From: Gemmatimonadales bacterium
GTDB lineage: Bacteria; Gemmatimonadota; Gemmatimonadetes; Gemmatimonadales; GWC2-71-9
Length of the DNA: 20,560 nucleotides
Direction: 5' to 3'
NCBI GenBank assembly: GCA_025924275.1
Contig: JAICEH010000008.1
Location: 1-20,560, forward strand
Shown here one piece after another: positions 7,192 through 14,004 of this stretch. The translations under genes were made by a program, and so were the position numbers. The notes under the pieces were generated by a model, which was not told the origin of the DNA, ran no database searches, and saw only the letters and a program-made list of their open reading frames with translations. The stretch's first letter is position 1; each line of letters starts with the position of its first letter.

Positions 7192-8366
7192 GCGGGGCCC
7201 CGCATCCCGACTCGCTCGAGGCCCGGCTCGGGCGGGCCATCGGCCCGGGCTACCGGCTGGTGCGGGTGGTGGGGCAGGGCGGCATGGGACAGGTCTGGCT
7301 GGCGGAGGAGGTGGCGCTTCGCCGGCCGGTGGCGGTCAAGGTGCTCCACCCCCTGCTCGGGGCAAGTGAGGTCGCACGGCACCGCTTCCGCCGCGAGTGC
7401 GAGACCGCGGCGCGCCTCCACCATCCGGGCGTGGTCCCGGTGTACCGGATCGGCGAGGCCGGCGACCTGGCCTGGTTCGCGATGGGGTACGTGGAGGGTG
7501 AGACGCTCGCGGACCGGCTGGCGCGGGAGGGCCGGCTCCCGCTCGGCGAGGCGCTCCGGGTGGCCCGCGAGGTGGCGGACGCCCTGGCCGCCGCGCATCG
7601 CGAGGGCGTGGTCCACCGGGACGTCAAGCCGCAGAACATCCTGCTGGAACGCGAGACCGGCCGGGCGCTGGTGAGTGACTTCGGGATCGCACGCGCCCTT
7701 GCCCGGACCCCGGCCGAGGGCGAGACCGACACCCTCACGCACACCGGCTCGGTGCTCGGCACCCCGCGCTACATGAGTCCGGAACAGGCCCTGGCCCGCC
7801 ACGACGTGGGGCCTGCCTCCGACCTGTACTCGCTGGGCGTCATCCTCTACGAGATGGTCGCCGGCGCCTATCCCTACGACGAGACGCCCGAGGGCGCGGC
7901 CGCGATGGTCCACGTGACCGGCGAAGTGGTCTGGCTGGCGGCGCGCGAGCCGGGGGTGCCGGCCCGGCTGGACGCGCTGGTCCGGCGGCTGCTGGAGAAG
8001 GACCCGGCGGCGCGCCCGACCGCCGCGGAGGCGGTGGCGGTCCTCGACGAGCTGGGTGCGCGGGGAAGTGGCGCGCATCCCGCCGTGCCCGCGCCGGCAG
8101 ACGCCGCGCGCTCCCGCCGGCGGGTACTGCTCGCGGTGGTGGGGGCGGGGCTGCTGCTGGCCGCGCTGCTGGGCCTCCGGGCGCTGCTGGCGGGGCACGC
8201 CCCGGCCGCCGGCGTGCTCCCGGCGGGCCGGGTGCGGGTGACGGTCCTGCTCACCGACCCGGCCACCGGCCGGACGCTCTGGGCCGACTCGGCCCTGGTC
8301 CCGCGCGAATCCGTGGCGGCCGCCCTGGAGGCCCTGGGCGGCCGTGCGCCGGCGGGGGCGCGCTAG
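7188..8366 (+). CDS. PknB-type Ser/Thr protein kinase with one C-terminal membrane helix
   Basis: The 392-residue protein has a complete Hanks-type kinase domain over residues 22-290: glycine loop GQGGMGQV (29-36), Lys51 in VAVKVL, Glu70, catalytic HRDVKPQN (Asp145), DFG (Asp164) and SPEQ in place of APE (197-200). A Pro/Ala linker, one transmembrane helix (about 313-335) and a short outer segment of some 55 residues follow. It should be an inner-membrane kinase facing the cytoplasm. No PASTA or other sensor repeats are present, so the outside part is too small for a known ligand-binding fold. The start is GTG at 7188, overlapping the phosphorylase stop. Its stop shares a CTAG tetramer with the stop of convergent gyrB. 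Substrates are unknown. Confidence 0.93.
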   Translation: MSGAPHPDSLEARLGRAIGPGYRLVRVVGQGGMGQVWLAEEVALRRPVAVKVLHPLLGASEVARHRFRRECETAARLHHPGVVPVYRIGEAGDLAWFAMGYVEGETLADRLAREGRLPLGEALRVAREVADALAAAHREGVVHRDVKPQNILLERETGRALVSDFGIARALARTPAEGETDTLTHTGSVLGTPRYMSPEQALARHDVGPASDLYSLGVILYEMVAGAYPYDETPEGAAAMVHVTGEVVWLAAREPGVPARLDALVRRLLEKDPAARPTAAEAVAVLDELGARGSGAHPAVPAPADAARSRRRVLLAVVGAGLLLAALLGLRALLAGHAPAAGVLPAGRVRVTVLLTDPATGRTLWADSALVPRESVAAALEALGGRAPAGAR

Positions 8367-10288
8367 ACGTCGAGGTTCGACACGTAGCGCGCGTTCTGCT
8401 CGATGAACTCGCGCCGGGGCTCCACCTCGTCGCCCATCAGCTTCTCGAACAGCGCCGAGGCCTCGACGGCGTCCTCCATCGTCACCCGGAGCACGGTGCG
8501 CGTGGCAGGGTCCATCGTGGTCCGCCAGAGCTGGTCCGGGTTCATCTCGCCCAGGCCCTTGTAGCGCTGGACGTGCACCTGGCCCTTGCCGTCGCCGTTC
8601 CCCAGTCGCTTGGCGTACTCGTCCCGCTCCGGCTCGCTGTAGGCGTAGTACTCCTCCTTTCCCTTCGCCACCCGGAAGAGCGGCGGCTGGGCAATGTAGA
8701 TGTACCCCGCCTCGATCAGCTCCTGCATCTGCCGGAAGAAGAAGGTGAGCAGCAGCGTCCGGATGTGCGCGCCGTCCACGTCGGCGTCGGTCATCAGAAT
8801 GATCTTGTGGTACCGGGCGTCCTCCAGCTTGAAGTCGTCCCGGACGCCGGCCCCGATGGCCGTGATGATGGCGCGGATCTCGTCGTTGCCCAGGATCTTG
8901 TCGATCCGGGCCCGCTCCACGTTGAGGATCTTCCCCTTGATGGGGAGGATGGCCTGGAAGGAGCGGTCCCGGCCCTGCTTGGCGGAGCCGCCGGCCGAGT
9001 CACCCTCCACGATGTAGATCTCGCACAGCGCGGGATCGGAGAGCGAGCAGTCCGCCAGCTTGCCGGGAAGCACCCCGCTCTCCAGGCCCGACTTCTTCCG
9101 GACCAGCTCCCGGGCCTTCCGGGCGGCCTCCCGGGCGCGGGCGGCGGAGACCGCCTTCTCCACGATGGCGCGGGTGACCGCCGGCTGCTCCTCGAGGAAG
9201 TTGCCCAGGCGCTCGTTCACCACCTGGCGGACGATGCCCTCCACCTCCGAGTTCCCCAGCTTGGTCTTGGTCTGTCCCTCGAACTGGGGCTCCCGCACCT
9301 TCACGTGCAGCACGCAGGTCAGGCCCTCGCGCGCGTCCTCGCCCGAGAGGGTGAAGTCGGCCTTCTTGAGGGCGTTCGACGCCTTCGCCGCCTCGTTGAT
9401 GGTGCGGGTGAGCGCGGCCTTGAACCCGGTGAGGTGGGTGCCGCCCTCGTGGGTGTTGATGTTGTTCACGAAGGTGAACGTGTTCTCGTTGTAGCCGTCC
9501 TCGTACTGCAGGGCGCAGTCCACCTCCACGTCGTCCTTGACCGCCCGGAAGGCCACCGGCTTGGGGTGCAGGGGCTTCTTGTTCCGGTTGAGCCAGCTGA
9601 CGAACTCCACCAGGCCACCCTTGTAGAGGAAGGCCTCGACCCGGGCGGGGTCGACGCGCTCGTCGGTGAGCGTGATCCTCACGCCCGCGTTCAGGAAGGC
9701 GAGCTGGCGGAGCCGGTCGGCGAGGGTGGAGTAGTTGTACTCGAGGACCGTGAAGATCTCGGGGTCGGGCTTGAAGCGCACCGTGGTCCCGGTGGCCTTG
9801 GCGGGGCCGAGCACCGAGAGCGGCTTGGTGGTGCGGCCGCGCACGAAGGCCATGTGGTGCCGCTTCCCGCCCCGGTCGACCACCACCTCGAGCCGCTCGG
9901 ACAGGGCGTTCACCACCGACACGCCGACGCCGTGCAGGCCGCCCGACACCTTGTACGTGCTCTTGTCGAACTTGCCGCCCGCGTGGAGCACCGTGAGCGC
10001 GAGCTCCACGCCGGGCAGCTTCTCGGTCGGGTGGAGGTCCACCGGGATCCCCCGGCCGTTGTCGGTCACGGTGATCGAGTTGTCCTTGTGGACCGTCACC
10101 CCGATCGCATCGCAGAAGCCGGCGAGCGCCTCGTCGATGGAGTTGTCCACCACCTCGTAGACCAGGTGGTGCAGGCCGTTCTCGCTGGTCGACCCGATGT
10201 ACATGCCGGGCCGCTTGCGCACGGCCTCCAGGCCCTTGAGCACCTGGATGGACTGGGCGTCGTACTGCTTCTCGGTGACGTTCGCCAT
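8363..10288 (-). CDS. gyrB: DNA gyrase subunit B
   Basis: The 641-residue product is a standard GyrB without the large insert found in proteobacterial versions. The N-terminal GHKL ATPase shows VDNSIDEA, DNGRGIPVD and GGLHGVGVSVVNALS. The transducer domain follows, then the TOPRIM domain with VEGDSAGGSAKQGRDR and the metal-binding MTDADVDGAHI, and the C-terminal QRYKGLGEMNPDQLW block that contacts GyrA. With GyrA it introduces negative supercoils using ATP. It could in principle be ParE, but the recF-dciA neighbourhood favours GyrB. The ATG at 10288 has GGGAG close upstream, and the gene follows dciA by 20 bases. Its stop TAG is the complement of the kinase stop, so there is no intergenic space for a terminator. 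Confidence 0.97.
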   Translation of the reverse strand: MANVTEKQYDAQSIQVLKGLEAVRKRPGMYIGSTSENGLHHLVYEVVDNSIDEALAGFCDAIGVTVHKDNSITVTDNGRGIPVDLHPTEKLPGVELALTVLHAGGKFDKSTYKVSGGLHGVGVSVVNALSERLEVVVDRGGKRHHMAFVRGRTTKPLSVLGPAKATGTTVRFKPDPEIFTVLEYNYSTLADRLRQLAFLNAGVRITLTDERVDPARVEAFLYKGGLVEFVSWLNRNKKPLHPKPVAFRAVKDDVEVDCALQYEDGYNENTFTFVNNINTHEGGTHLTGFKAALTRTINEAAKASNALKKADFTLSGEDAREGLTCVLHVKVREPQFEGQTKTKLGNSEVEGIVRQVVNERLGNFLEEQPAVTRAIVEKAVSAARAREAARKARELVRKKSGLESGVLPGKLADCSLSDPALCEIYIVEGDSAGGSAKQGRDRSFQAILPIKGKILNVERARIDKILGNDEIRAIITAIGAGVRDDFKLEDARYHKIILMTDADVDGAHIRTLLLTFFFRQMQELIEAGYIYIAQPPLFRVAKGKEEYYAYSEPERDEYAKRLGNGDGKGQVHVQRYKGLGEMNPDQLWRTTMDPATRTVLRVTMEDAVEASALFEKLMGDEVEPRREFIEQNARYVSNLDV

Positions 10289-10308
10289 TGCTCCCGCTGC
10301 GGTTGAGG

Positions 10309-10626
10309 TCAGGGCCGGCCGACCGGGCCGGCGATCCAGCGGATCTCCGTGATGCGCGCCCGCCGGCCCGCGTTGAGCCGGGCGAGGATGCGCGGGGTCA
10401 TGAGGCTCAGCTCGGCCGCCCACGGCGCGGTGGCGACCCGGACCCGGAGCACTCCGTCGGGGGTCACCGATTCGGGGGCCGTGACCGCGGCGATCTGCGG
10501 TCCGACCAGGGCGGGCCAGTCGGCCACCACGCGGGCCTGGTCCAGCCGCCGGGTCAGCCCGGAGCGCGCCAGCCAGGCGGCCAGGGCGTCCGCGATGGGG
10601 GCCATCGGCCGGGTCCGTTCGTTCAC
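10309..10626 (-). CDS. dciA: DUF721/DciA-like protein (helicase-loader family)
   Basis: The product has 105 residues from GTG at 10626, or 98 from the ATG at 10605. The GTG is preferred because GGAGG lies four bases before it and immediately after the recF stop. The body has the DUF721 pattern: an N-terminal helix (IADALAAWLARSGL), the conserved VVADWPALVGPQIAAVTAP segment, and LRVRVATAPWAAELSLMTPRIL followed by a short basic strand. In other bacteria DciA proteins interact with the replicative helicase DnaB and help load it. The family often sits between recF and gyrB, as here. The call rests on motif recognition and position. The assignment to the family is strong, while the loader role is carried over from better-studied members. 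Confidence 0.85.
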   Translation of the reverse strand: MNERTRPMAPIADALAAWLARSGLTRRLDQARVVADWPALVGPQIAAVTAPESVTPDGVLRVRVATAPWAAELSLMTPRILARLNAGRRARITEIRWIAGPVGRP

Positions 10627-10636
10627 CGTGCCTCCG

Positions 10637-11713
10637 TCAAGCCTCGGGGGCCACCGTCCCGGCCCGGACCTCCCGGATCGGGAGGTGGACGTTGGCCGGG
10701 GCCTCGTCCCGCCGCGGGGCCGTGAGGAACACCTGCCGGGAGGGGTTCGCGAGGCGGGCGGCGAGCCGCTCCTGTCGCTCCCCGTCCAGCTCGGCGTACA
10801 CATCGTCGAGCAGCAGCACCGGCTCCGTCCCGCGGGCCGCGCGGAGGGTCTCGAGCTCCAGCAGGCGGAGCGCCACCGCCCCGCTGCGCTGCTGTCCCGA
10901 GGACCCGAAGGTGCGGAGCGGCCGCCCACCCACCATCAGCCGGAGGTCGTCGCGATGGGGGCCGATGGTGGTCATCCCGCGCGCGGCGTCCCGGCGCTCC
11001 ACCCGGGCGAGGGCCGCGGGCCAGGCGGCGCGATCGGCGAGCTCCTCCGCCCCATGGTAGCCCAGCGCGGCCTCGTCGGGCTCGCCCAGCTGGGTGAGTT
11101 CCCCGCCGAAGCGGGCCGCCGCCCACGCCGCCCACGCCCGGCGCCGCCGCACCAGCGCCGCGCCGGCCTCGGCCAGCGGCCCGTCGAACGCGCGGGCCAG
11201 CTCCACCCGCCCCTGGCGGAGGGCCGCGTTCCGCTGCGCCAGCGCGGCGCGGTAGCCGATCAAGGACGCGAGGTAGGCCGGCTCCGCCACCGAGAGCATG
11301 CGGTCGAGGTAGCGGCGCCGCTCGCTCGCCCCGCCCGCCGCCAGGCCCACGTCCGCCGGCAGGAAGGCCACCGCCAGCCACCGCCCCAGCGCCTCGGCGA
11401 GCCGCGCCGTCGGGGCCCCGTCCACCAGCACCTGCTTGCGCCGGTGGCTCCGGTGCCAGGCCGCCTCCATCCGCGTGGCGGGCGCGCCGGCCGCCTCCAC
11501 CATGACCCGGAAGCCGGGGCCGCCGAACGCGGCCAGCTCCGCGTCCGGCGCGCCGCGGAATGACCGGAACAGGGCGGGGTACGCCATCGCCTCGAGGACG
11601 CTGGTCTTTCCCTGCCCGTTGGCGCCGAGGAGCAGCACTCCCTCCGGGGGCCACTCGAGCACGGCGTCCCGCAGGTTCCGGAACCCGCGCACCTCCAGAC
11701 GGCCGAGGCGCAC
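10637..11713 (-). CDS. recF: DNA replication and repair protein RecF
   Basis: This 358-residue SMC-like ATPase has the expected length. Walker A is GANGQGKTS (residues 30-38). The GPHRDD motif is at 251-256, the ABC-type signature SSGQQRS at 271-277, and Walker B is LLLDDVYAELD (300-310). RecF works with RecO and RecR to load RecA at single-strand gaps and to restart stalled forks. The N-terminal MRLGRLEVRGFRNL is typical. The start codon is GTG at 11713, sharing its G with the TAG stop of the upstream lipoprotein gene. The dciA ribosome-binding site begins right after its stop. The gene order recF-dciA-gyrB is the conserved origin-region order, but dnaN is not the upstream neighbour. Confidence 0.96.
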   Translation of the reverse strand: MRLGRLEVRGFRNLRDAVLEWPPEGVLLLGANGQGKTSVLEAMAYPALFRSFRGAPDAELAAFGGPGFRVMVEAAGAPATRMEAAWHRSHRRKQVLVDGAPTARLAEALGRWLAVAFLPADVGLAAGGASERRRYLDRMLSVAEPAYLASLIGYRAALAQRNAALRQGRVELARAFDGPLAEAGAALVRRRRAWAAWAAARFGGELTQLGEPDEAALGYHGAEELADRAAWPAALARVERRDAARGMTTIGPHRDDLRLMVGGRPLRTFGSSGQQRSGAVALRLLELETLRAARGTEPVLLLDDVYAELDGERQERLAARLANPSRQVFLTAPRRDEAPANVHLPIREVRAGTVAPEA

Positions 11714-12159
11714 TACTCGACGGTGATGGTGCGGCGGGCAGGATCGCCCCGGTTGCCCTCCAGGTCCACCCCATAGATCGTCACCACGATGACCTGGCCC
11801 TGCTGGTCGTCCGTGGTGATCGGGAGCGCGAACGACAGCGTGATGGAGCCGTCCTCGTTCACCGGCGGGAAGCGGGTGACGCCACCCGTGATGTCGACGT
11901 ACACGCTGTCGAGGCCGGTCTCGTCCCGGATCTGCCCCGCGACGAAGACGGCCGGCCCCGCCGCGACGGTGGTGTCCTCGATGCCGGGGGCGCGGATGGT
12001 GGTGATCGGGCCCTCGCCCTCGCCCCCGCCGCCACCGCCGCCACCGTTGCTCAGGGGCGTGATGCGGTCGCGGTCCTCGCAGCCGCCGAGGGTGGCAAAC
12101 AGGGCCGCGAGGGCCGCCAGCGCGGCCGCCCGGGCCGGGAGTCGGCAGGGCCTTCCCAT
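11713..12159 (-). CDS. Small lipoprotein with beta-sandwich (Ig-like) domain
   Basis: The 148-residue product begins with a basic N-region, an Ala/Leu-rich hydrophobic core and a lipobox ending LGGC (Cys27). An eight-residue Gly run and a GEGEG stretch then act as a flexible tether, encoded by a GCC/ACC-repeat tract near 12025-12052. The remaining 95 residues are a beta-rich domain (APGIEDTTVAAGPAVFVAG, then DSVYVDITGG, ITLSFALPI and VIVVTIYGVDLEGN) that reads as an Ig or fibronectin-like fold. No binding or catalytic motif is apparent. Its stop overlaps the recF start by one base, making it the odd first gene of the recF-dciA-gyrB unit. The ATG at 12159 has no clear ribosome-binding site and may be leaderless. 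Confidence 0.8.
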   Translation of the reverse strand: MGRPCRLPARAAALAALAALFATLGGCEDRDRITPLSNGGGGGGGGEGEGPITTIRAPGIEDTTVAAGPAVFVAGQIRDETGLDSVYVDITGGVTRFPPVNEDGSITLSFALPITTDDQQGQVIVVTIYGVDLEGNRGDPARRTITVE

Positions 12160-12171
12160 CCCCGAAAAATA
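12159..12171 (-). promoter_or_regulatory. Candidate leaderless -10 element before the lipoprotein-recF operon
   Basis: On the minus strand TATTTT (12171-12166) fits the TANNNT -10 pattern and ends seven bases before the A of the ATG at 12159, exactly the distance at which transcription would begin on the start codon. No -35-like hexamer is visible, because the region upstream is the terminator stem. The T-run is also the terminator tail, so this may be coincidence. Confidence 0.35.
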
Positions 12172-12201
12172 GCCGCCCCGCCCCGTCCGGGGCAGGGCGG
12201 C
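12165..12201 (-). terminator. Intrinsic terminator of the enoyl-CoA hydratase gene
   Basis: On the minus strand a 13-base-pair GC-rich stem (12189-12201 paired with 12172-12184, one G-T wobble), a four-base loop (12185-12188) and then TATTTTT form a textbook Rho-independent terminator. It starts 18 bases after the enoyl-CoA hydratase stop codon and ends five bases before the next start codon. Confidence 0.85.
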
Positions 12202-12219
12202 AGGCGTGCGGGCGCGGCG

Positions 12220-13005
12220 TCAGCGCCCGCGAAACTCCGGAGGCCGCTTGGCGAGAAAGGCCGCCATTCCTTCCCGCATGTCCTCGGTGCCGGCGAGGAG
12301 GCCGAACCGCACCGCCTCGCCCGCCAGGGCGTCATCGATCCCGGCGGTGCAGCCGGCGTCGACCGCCTCGATCACCTGGCGCACCGCCGCGGGCCCCATG
12401 GCGAGGATGCCGCGGAGCAGGGCCTCCGCCTCCGCCAGGACCGCCTCCGGCTCCACCACCCGGTCGCACAGCCCGATCCGGAGGGCCTCCTCGGCGTCCA
12501 CCATCCGGCCGGTCAGCAGGATGTCGAGCGCCCGGCCTCGGCCGACCAGCCGTGGGAGCCGCACCGTGCCGCCGTACCCCGGCAGGATGCCGAGCTTCAC
12601 CTCCGGCTGGCCGAACCGGGCCGTCCGGGCCGCGACGCGCAGGTGGCAGGCCATGGCCAGCTCGCACCCGCCGCCGAGGGCGAAGCCGTTGACCGCCGCC
12701 ACGACCGGCTTGCCGCAGCGCTCCAGCCGGCGGAAGAGGCCCTGCCCCCGGCGGGCCCGCGCCTCGGCGCCGGCAGGGGTCTGTCCGGCCAGCTCGGCGA
12801 TGTCCGCTCCGGCCACGAACGCCTTGCCCCCGGCGCCGGTCACGATCACCCCGCGGATGGCGGGATCGGCCTCGACCTGCGCGACCACCCCGGCGAGGGC
12901 CGCGAAGACCTCGTCGTTGAGGGCGTTCAGCTTGTCGGGGCGGTTGACGGTCACGACGGCGATGCCGTCGCGGAGGTCGAGGAGCAGCACGTCCTGGGCG
13001 GGCAT
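12220..13005 (-). CDS. Enoyl-CoA hydratase (crotonase family)
   Basis: The 261-residue protein has the crotonase fold throughout and ends in the common PPEFRGR tail. Both catalytic glutamates of true hydratases are present: Glu115 in GGGCELAMAC and Glu135 in FGQPEVKLGILPG. The oxyanion-hole residues lie in FVAGADIAEL (63-72) and at the GGG at 111-113. These point to hydration of trans-2-enoyl-CoA in beta-oxidation or a related short-chain acyl-CoA route. Substrate chain length cannot be read. It is transcribed alone, with a strong terminator downstream and a divergent exporter gene 90 bases upstream. The ATG at 13005 has only a weak GGAA ribosome-binding site. A TAGGTT hexamer at 13048-13053 is a possible -10 box. 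Confidence 0.95.
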   Translation of the reverse strand: MPAQDVLLLDLRDGIAVVTVNRPDKLNALNDEVFAALAGVVAQVEADPAIRGVIVTGAGGKAFVAGADIAELAGQTPAGAEARARRGQGLFRRLERCGKPVVAAVNGFALGGGCELAMACHLRVAARTARFGQPEVKLGILPGYGGTVRLPRLVGRGRALDILLTGRMVDAEEALRIGLCDRVVEPEAVLAEAEALLRGILAMGPAAVRQVIEAVDAGCTAGIDDALAGEAVRFGLLAGTEDMREGMAAFLAKRPPEFRGR

Positions 13006-13083
13006 CGGGGGCTTCCGGGATCGAGTGGGCGGCCGGCGACGGGAGGCAACCTACCGCGGAGCGGCGCGCGCGCGCCACCTCGC

Positions 13084-13089
13084 TATCTT
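13084..13089 (+). promoter_or_regulatory. Candidate leaderless -10 element before the EamA gene
   Basis: TATCTT lies six bases before the ATG at 13096, so transcription would start on the A of the start codon. No ribosome-binding site is present between the two, which supports leaderless initiation. No -35 match is visible 17 bases upstream. The same hexamer forms the -10 candidate at 1003-1008. Confidence 0.4.
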
Positions 13090-13095
13090 CCCGCG

Positions 13096-14004
13096 ATGCC
13101 CACCGCCGAGCCGCACCGGGGTCCCGCCCGCGCCGACTTCGCGATGCTCCTGGTCGTGCTCATCTGGGGTGGCAACCTCCCGGTCATCAAGGCGGCGCTG
13201 ACCGAGGTCCCGCTGCTCGCGTTCGCGGGCGTCCGGTTCACCATCGCGAGCGCGCTCTTCGTGCCGCTTCTCCTGGCCCGGGAGGGCTCCATCCTCCCGC
13301 CGGCCGGCACGGGATGGGCCATGCTCTGGCTCGGCCTCCTCGGGAACACCGCCTACCAGCTCCTCTTCATGACCGGACTGTTCCATACGAGCGTGGCCAA
13401 CACCGCGCTCATCCTGGCCAGCACGCCGGTGCTGGTGGCGGCGTTCGGGGCCGTGAGCGGGATCGAGCGCCTCAGCCGGTCGGTGGCCGCCGGCGTGACG
13501 CTGGCGGTGGCCGGCGTGGCGCTGGTGCTGGGGCACGAGGGGGCGCGGATCACGTCGCGGACGCTCGCCGGCGACCTCCCGGTGCTCGCCGCGGCCGCCT
13601 GCTGGGCCGGCTACACGCTCGGCGTGCGGCACCACGCGGGCAGCATGAGCCCGCTGCGGCTCACCACGCTGACGATGCTCACCGGGACGCCCGGACTGCT
13701 CCTGGCCGGGCTGCCCGCGATCCTCCGCACGGACTGGTCGGGCATCTCCGCGGCGGCCTGGGGCGGGATCCTCTACTCCGCGATCCTGGCCCTGCTGGTG
13801 GCCTACACGCTGTGGAACCGGAGCGTGGCGGAGGTGGGTCCCTCCCGCACCGCCGTCTACAACTGCTTCGTGCCGGTGGTGGCGCTGTCGCTCGCCTGGG
13901 CCGCGCTGGGCGAGCGGCCCGGGCTGCTCCAGTTCGCCGGTGCGGGGCTCATCGTGGGCGGCGTCCTCGTGGCGAGGGCCGCGCCGGCGCGGAGGATCGC
14001 GTGA
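13096..14004 (+). CDS. EamA/DMT-family membrane transporter
   Basis: The 302-residue protein is made of two EamA repeats, about ten membrane helices in all. The first repeat starts with DFAMLLVVLIWGGNLPVIKAAL (residues 15-36) and shows the family's WG..F/P motif. The second begins near LAGDLPVLAAAACWAGYTLG and ends with LQFAGAGLIVGGVLVARA. Members export amino acids or other metabolites across the inner membrane, and the substrate here is unknown. There is no signal peptide, as usual for this family. The ATG at 13096 has no ribosome-binding site but sits right behind a TATCTT hexamer. The stop overlaps the glycerol kinase GTG by four bases, so the two are co-translated. Confidence 0.92.
   Translation: MPTAEPHRGPARADFAMLLVVLIWGGNLPVIKAALTEVPLLAFAGVRFTIASALFVPLLLAREGSILPPAGTGWAMLWLGLLGNTAYQLLFMTGLFHTSVANTALILASTPVLVAAFGAVSGIERLSRSVAAGVTLAVAGVALVLGHEGARITSRTLAGDLPVLAAAACWAGYTLGVRHHAGSMSPLRLTTLTMLTGTPGLLLAGLPAILRTDWSGISAAAWGGILYSAILALLVAYTLWNRSVAEVGPSRTAVYNCFVPVVALSLAWAALGERPGLLQFAGAGLIVGGVLVARAAPARRIA

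Noticed and set aside
8573..10306. A 577-codon open frame on the plus strand opposite gyrB
   Set aside because: No recognisable motif. Composition is Leu/Val/His/Gly-rich shadow sequence, and gyrB is certain on the other strand.
12025..12052. GCC/ACC triplet-rich tract as a possible microsatellite with independent function
   Set aside because: It encodes the Gly tether after the lipobox of the small lipoprotein and is in frame, so a coding role is sufficient.
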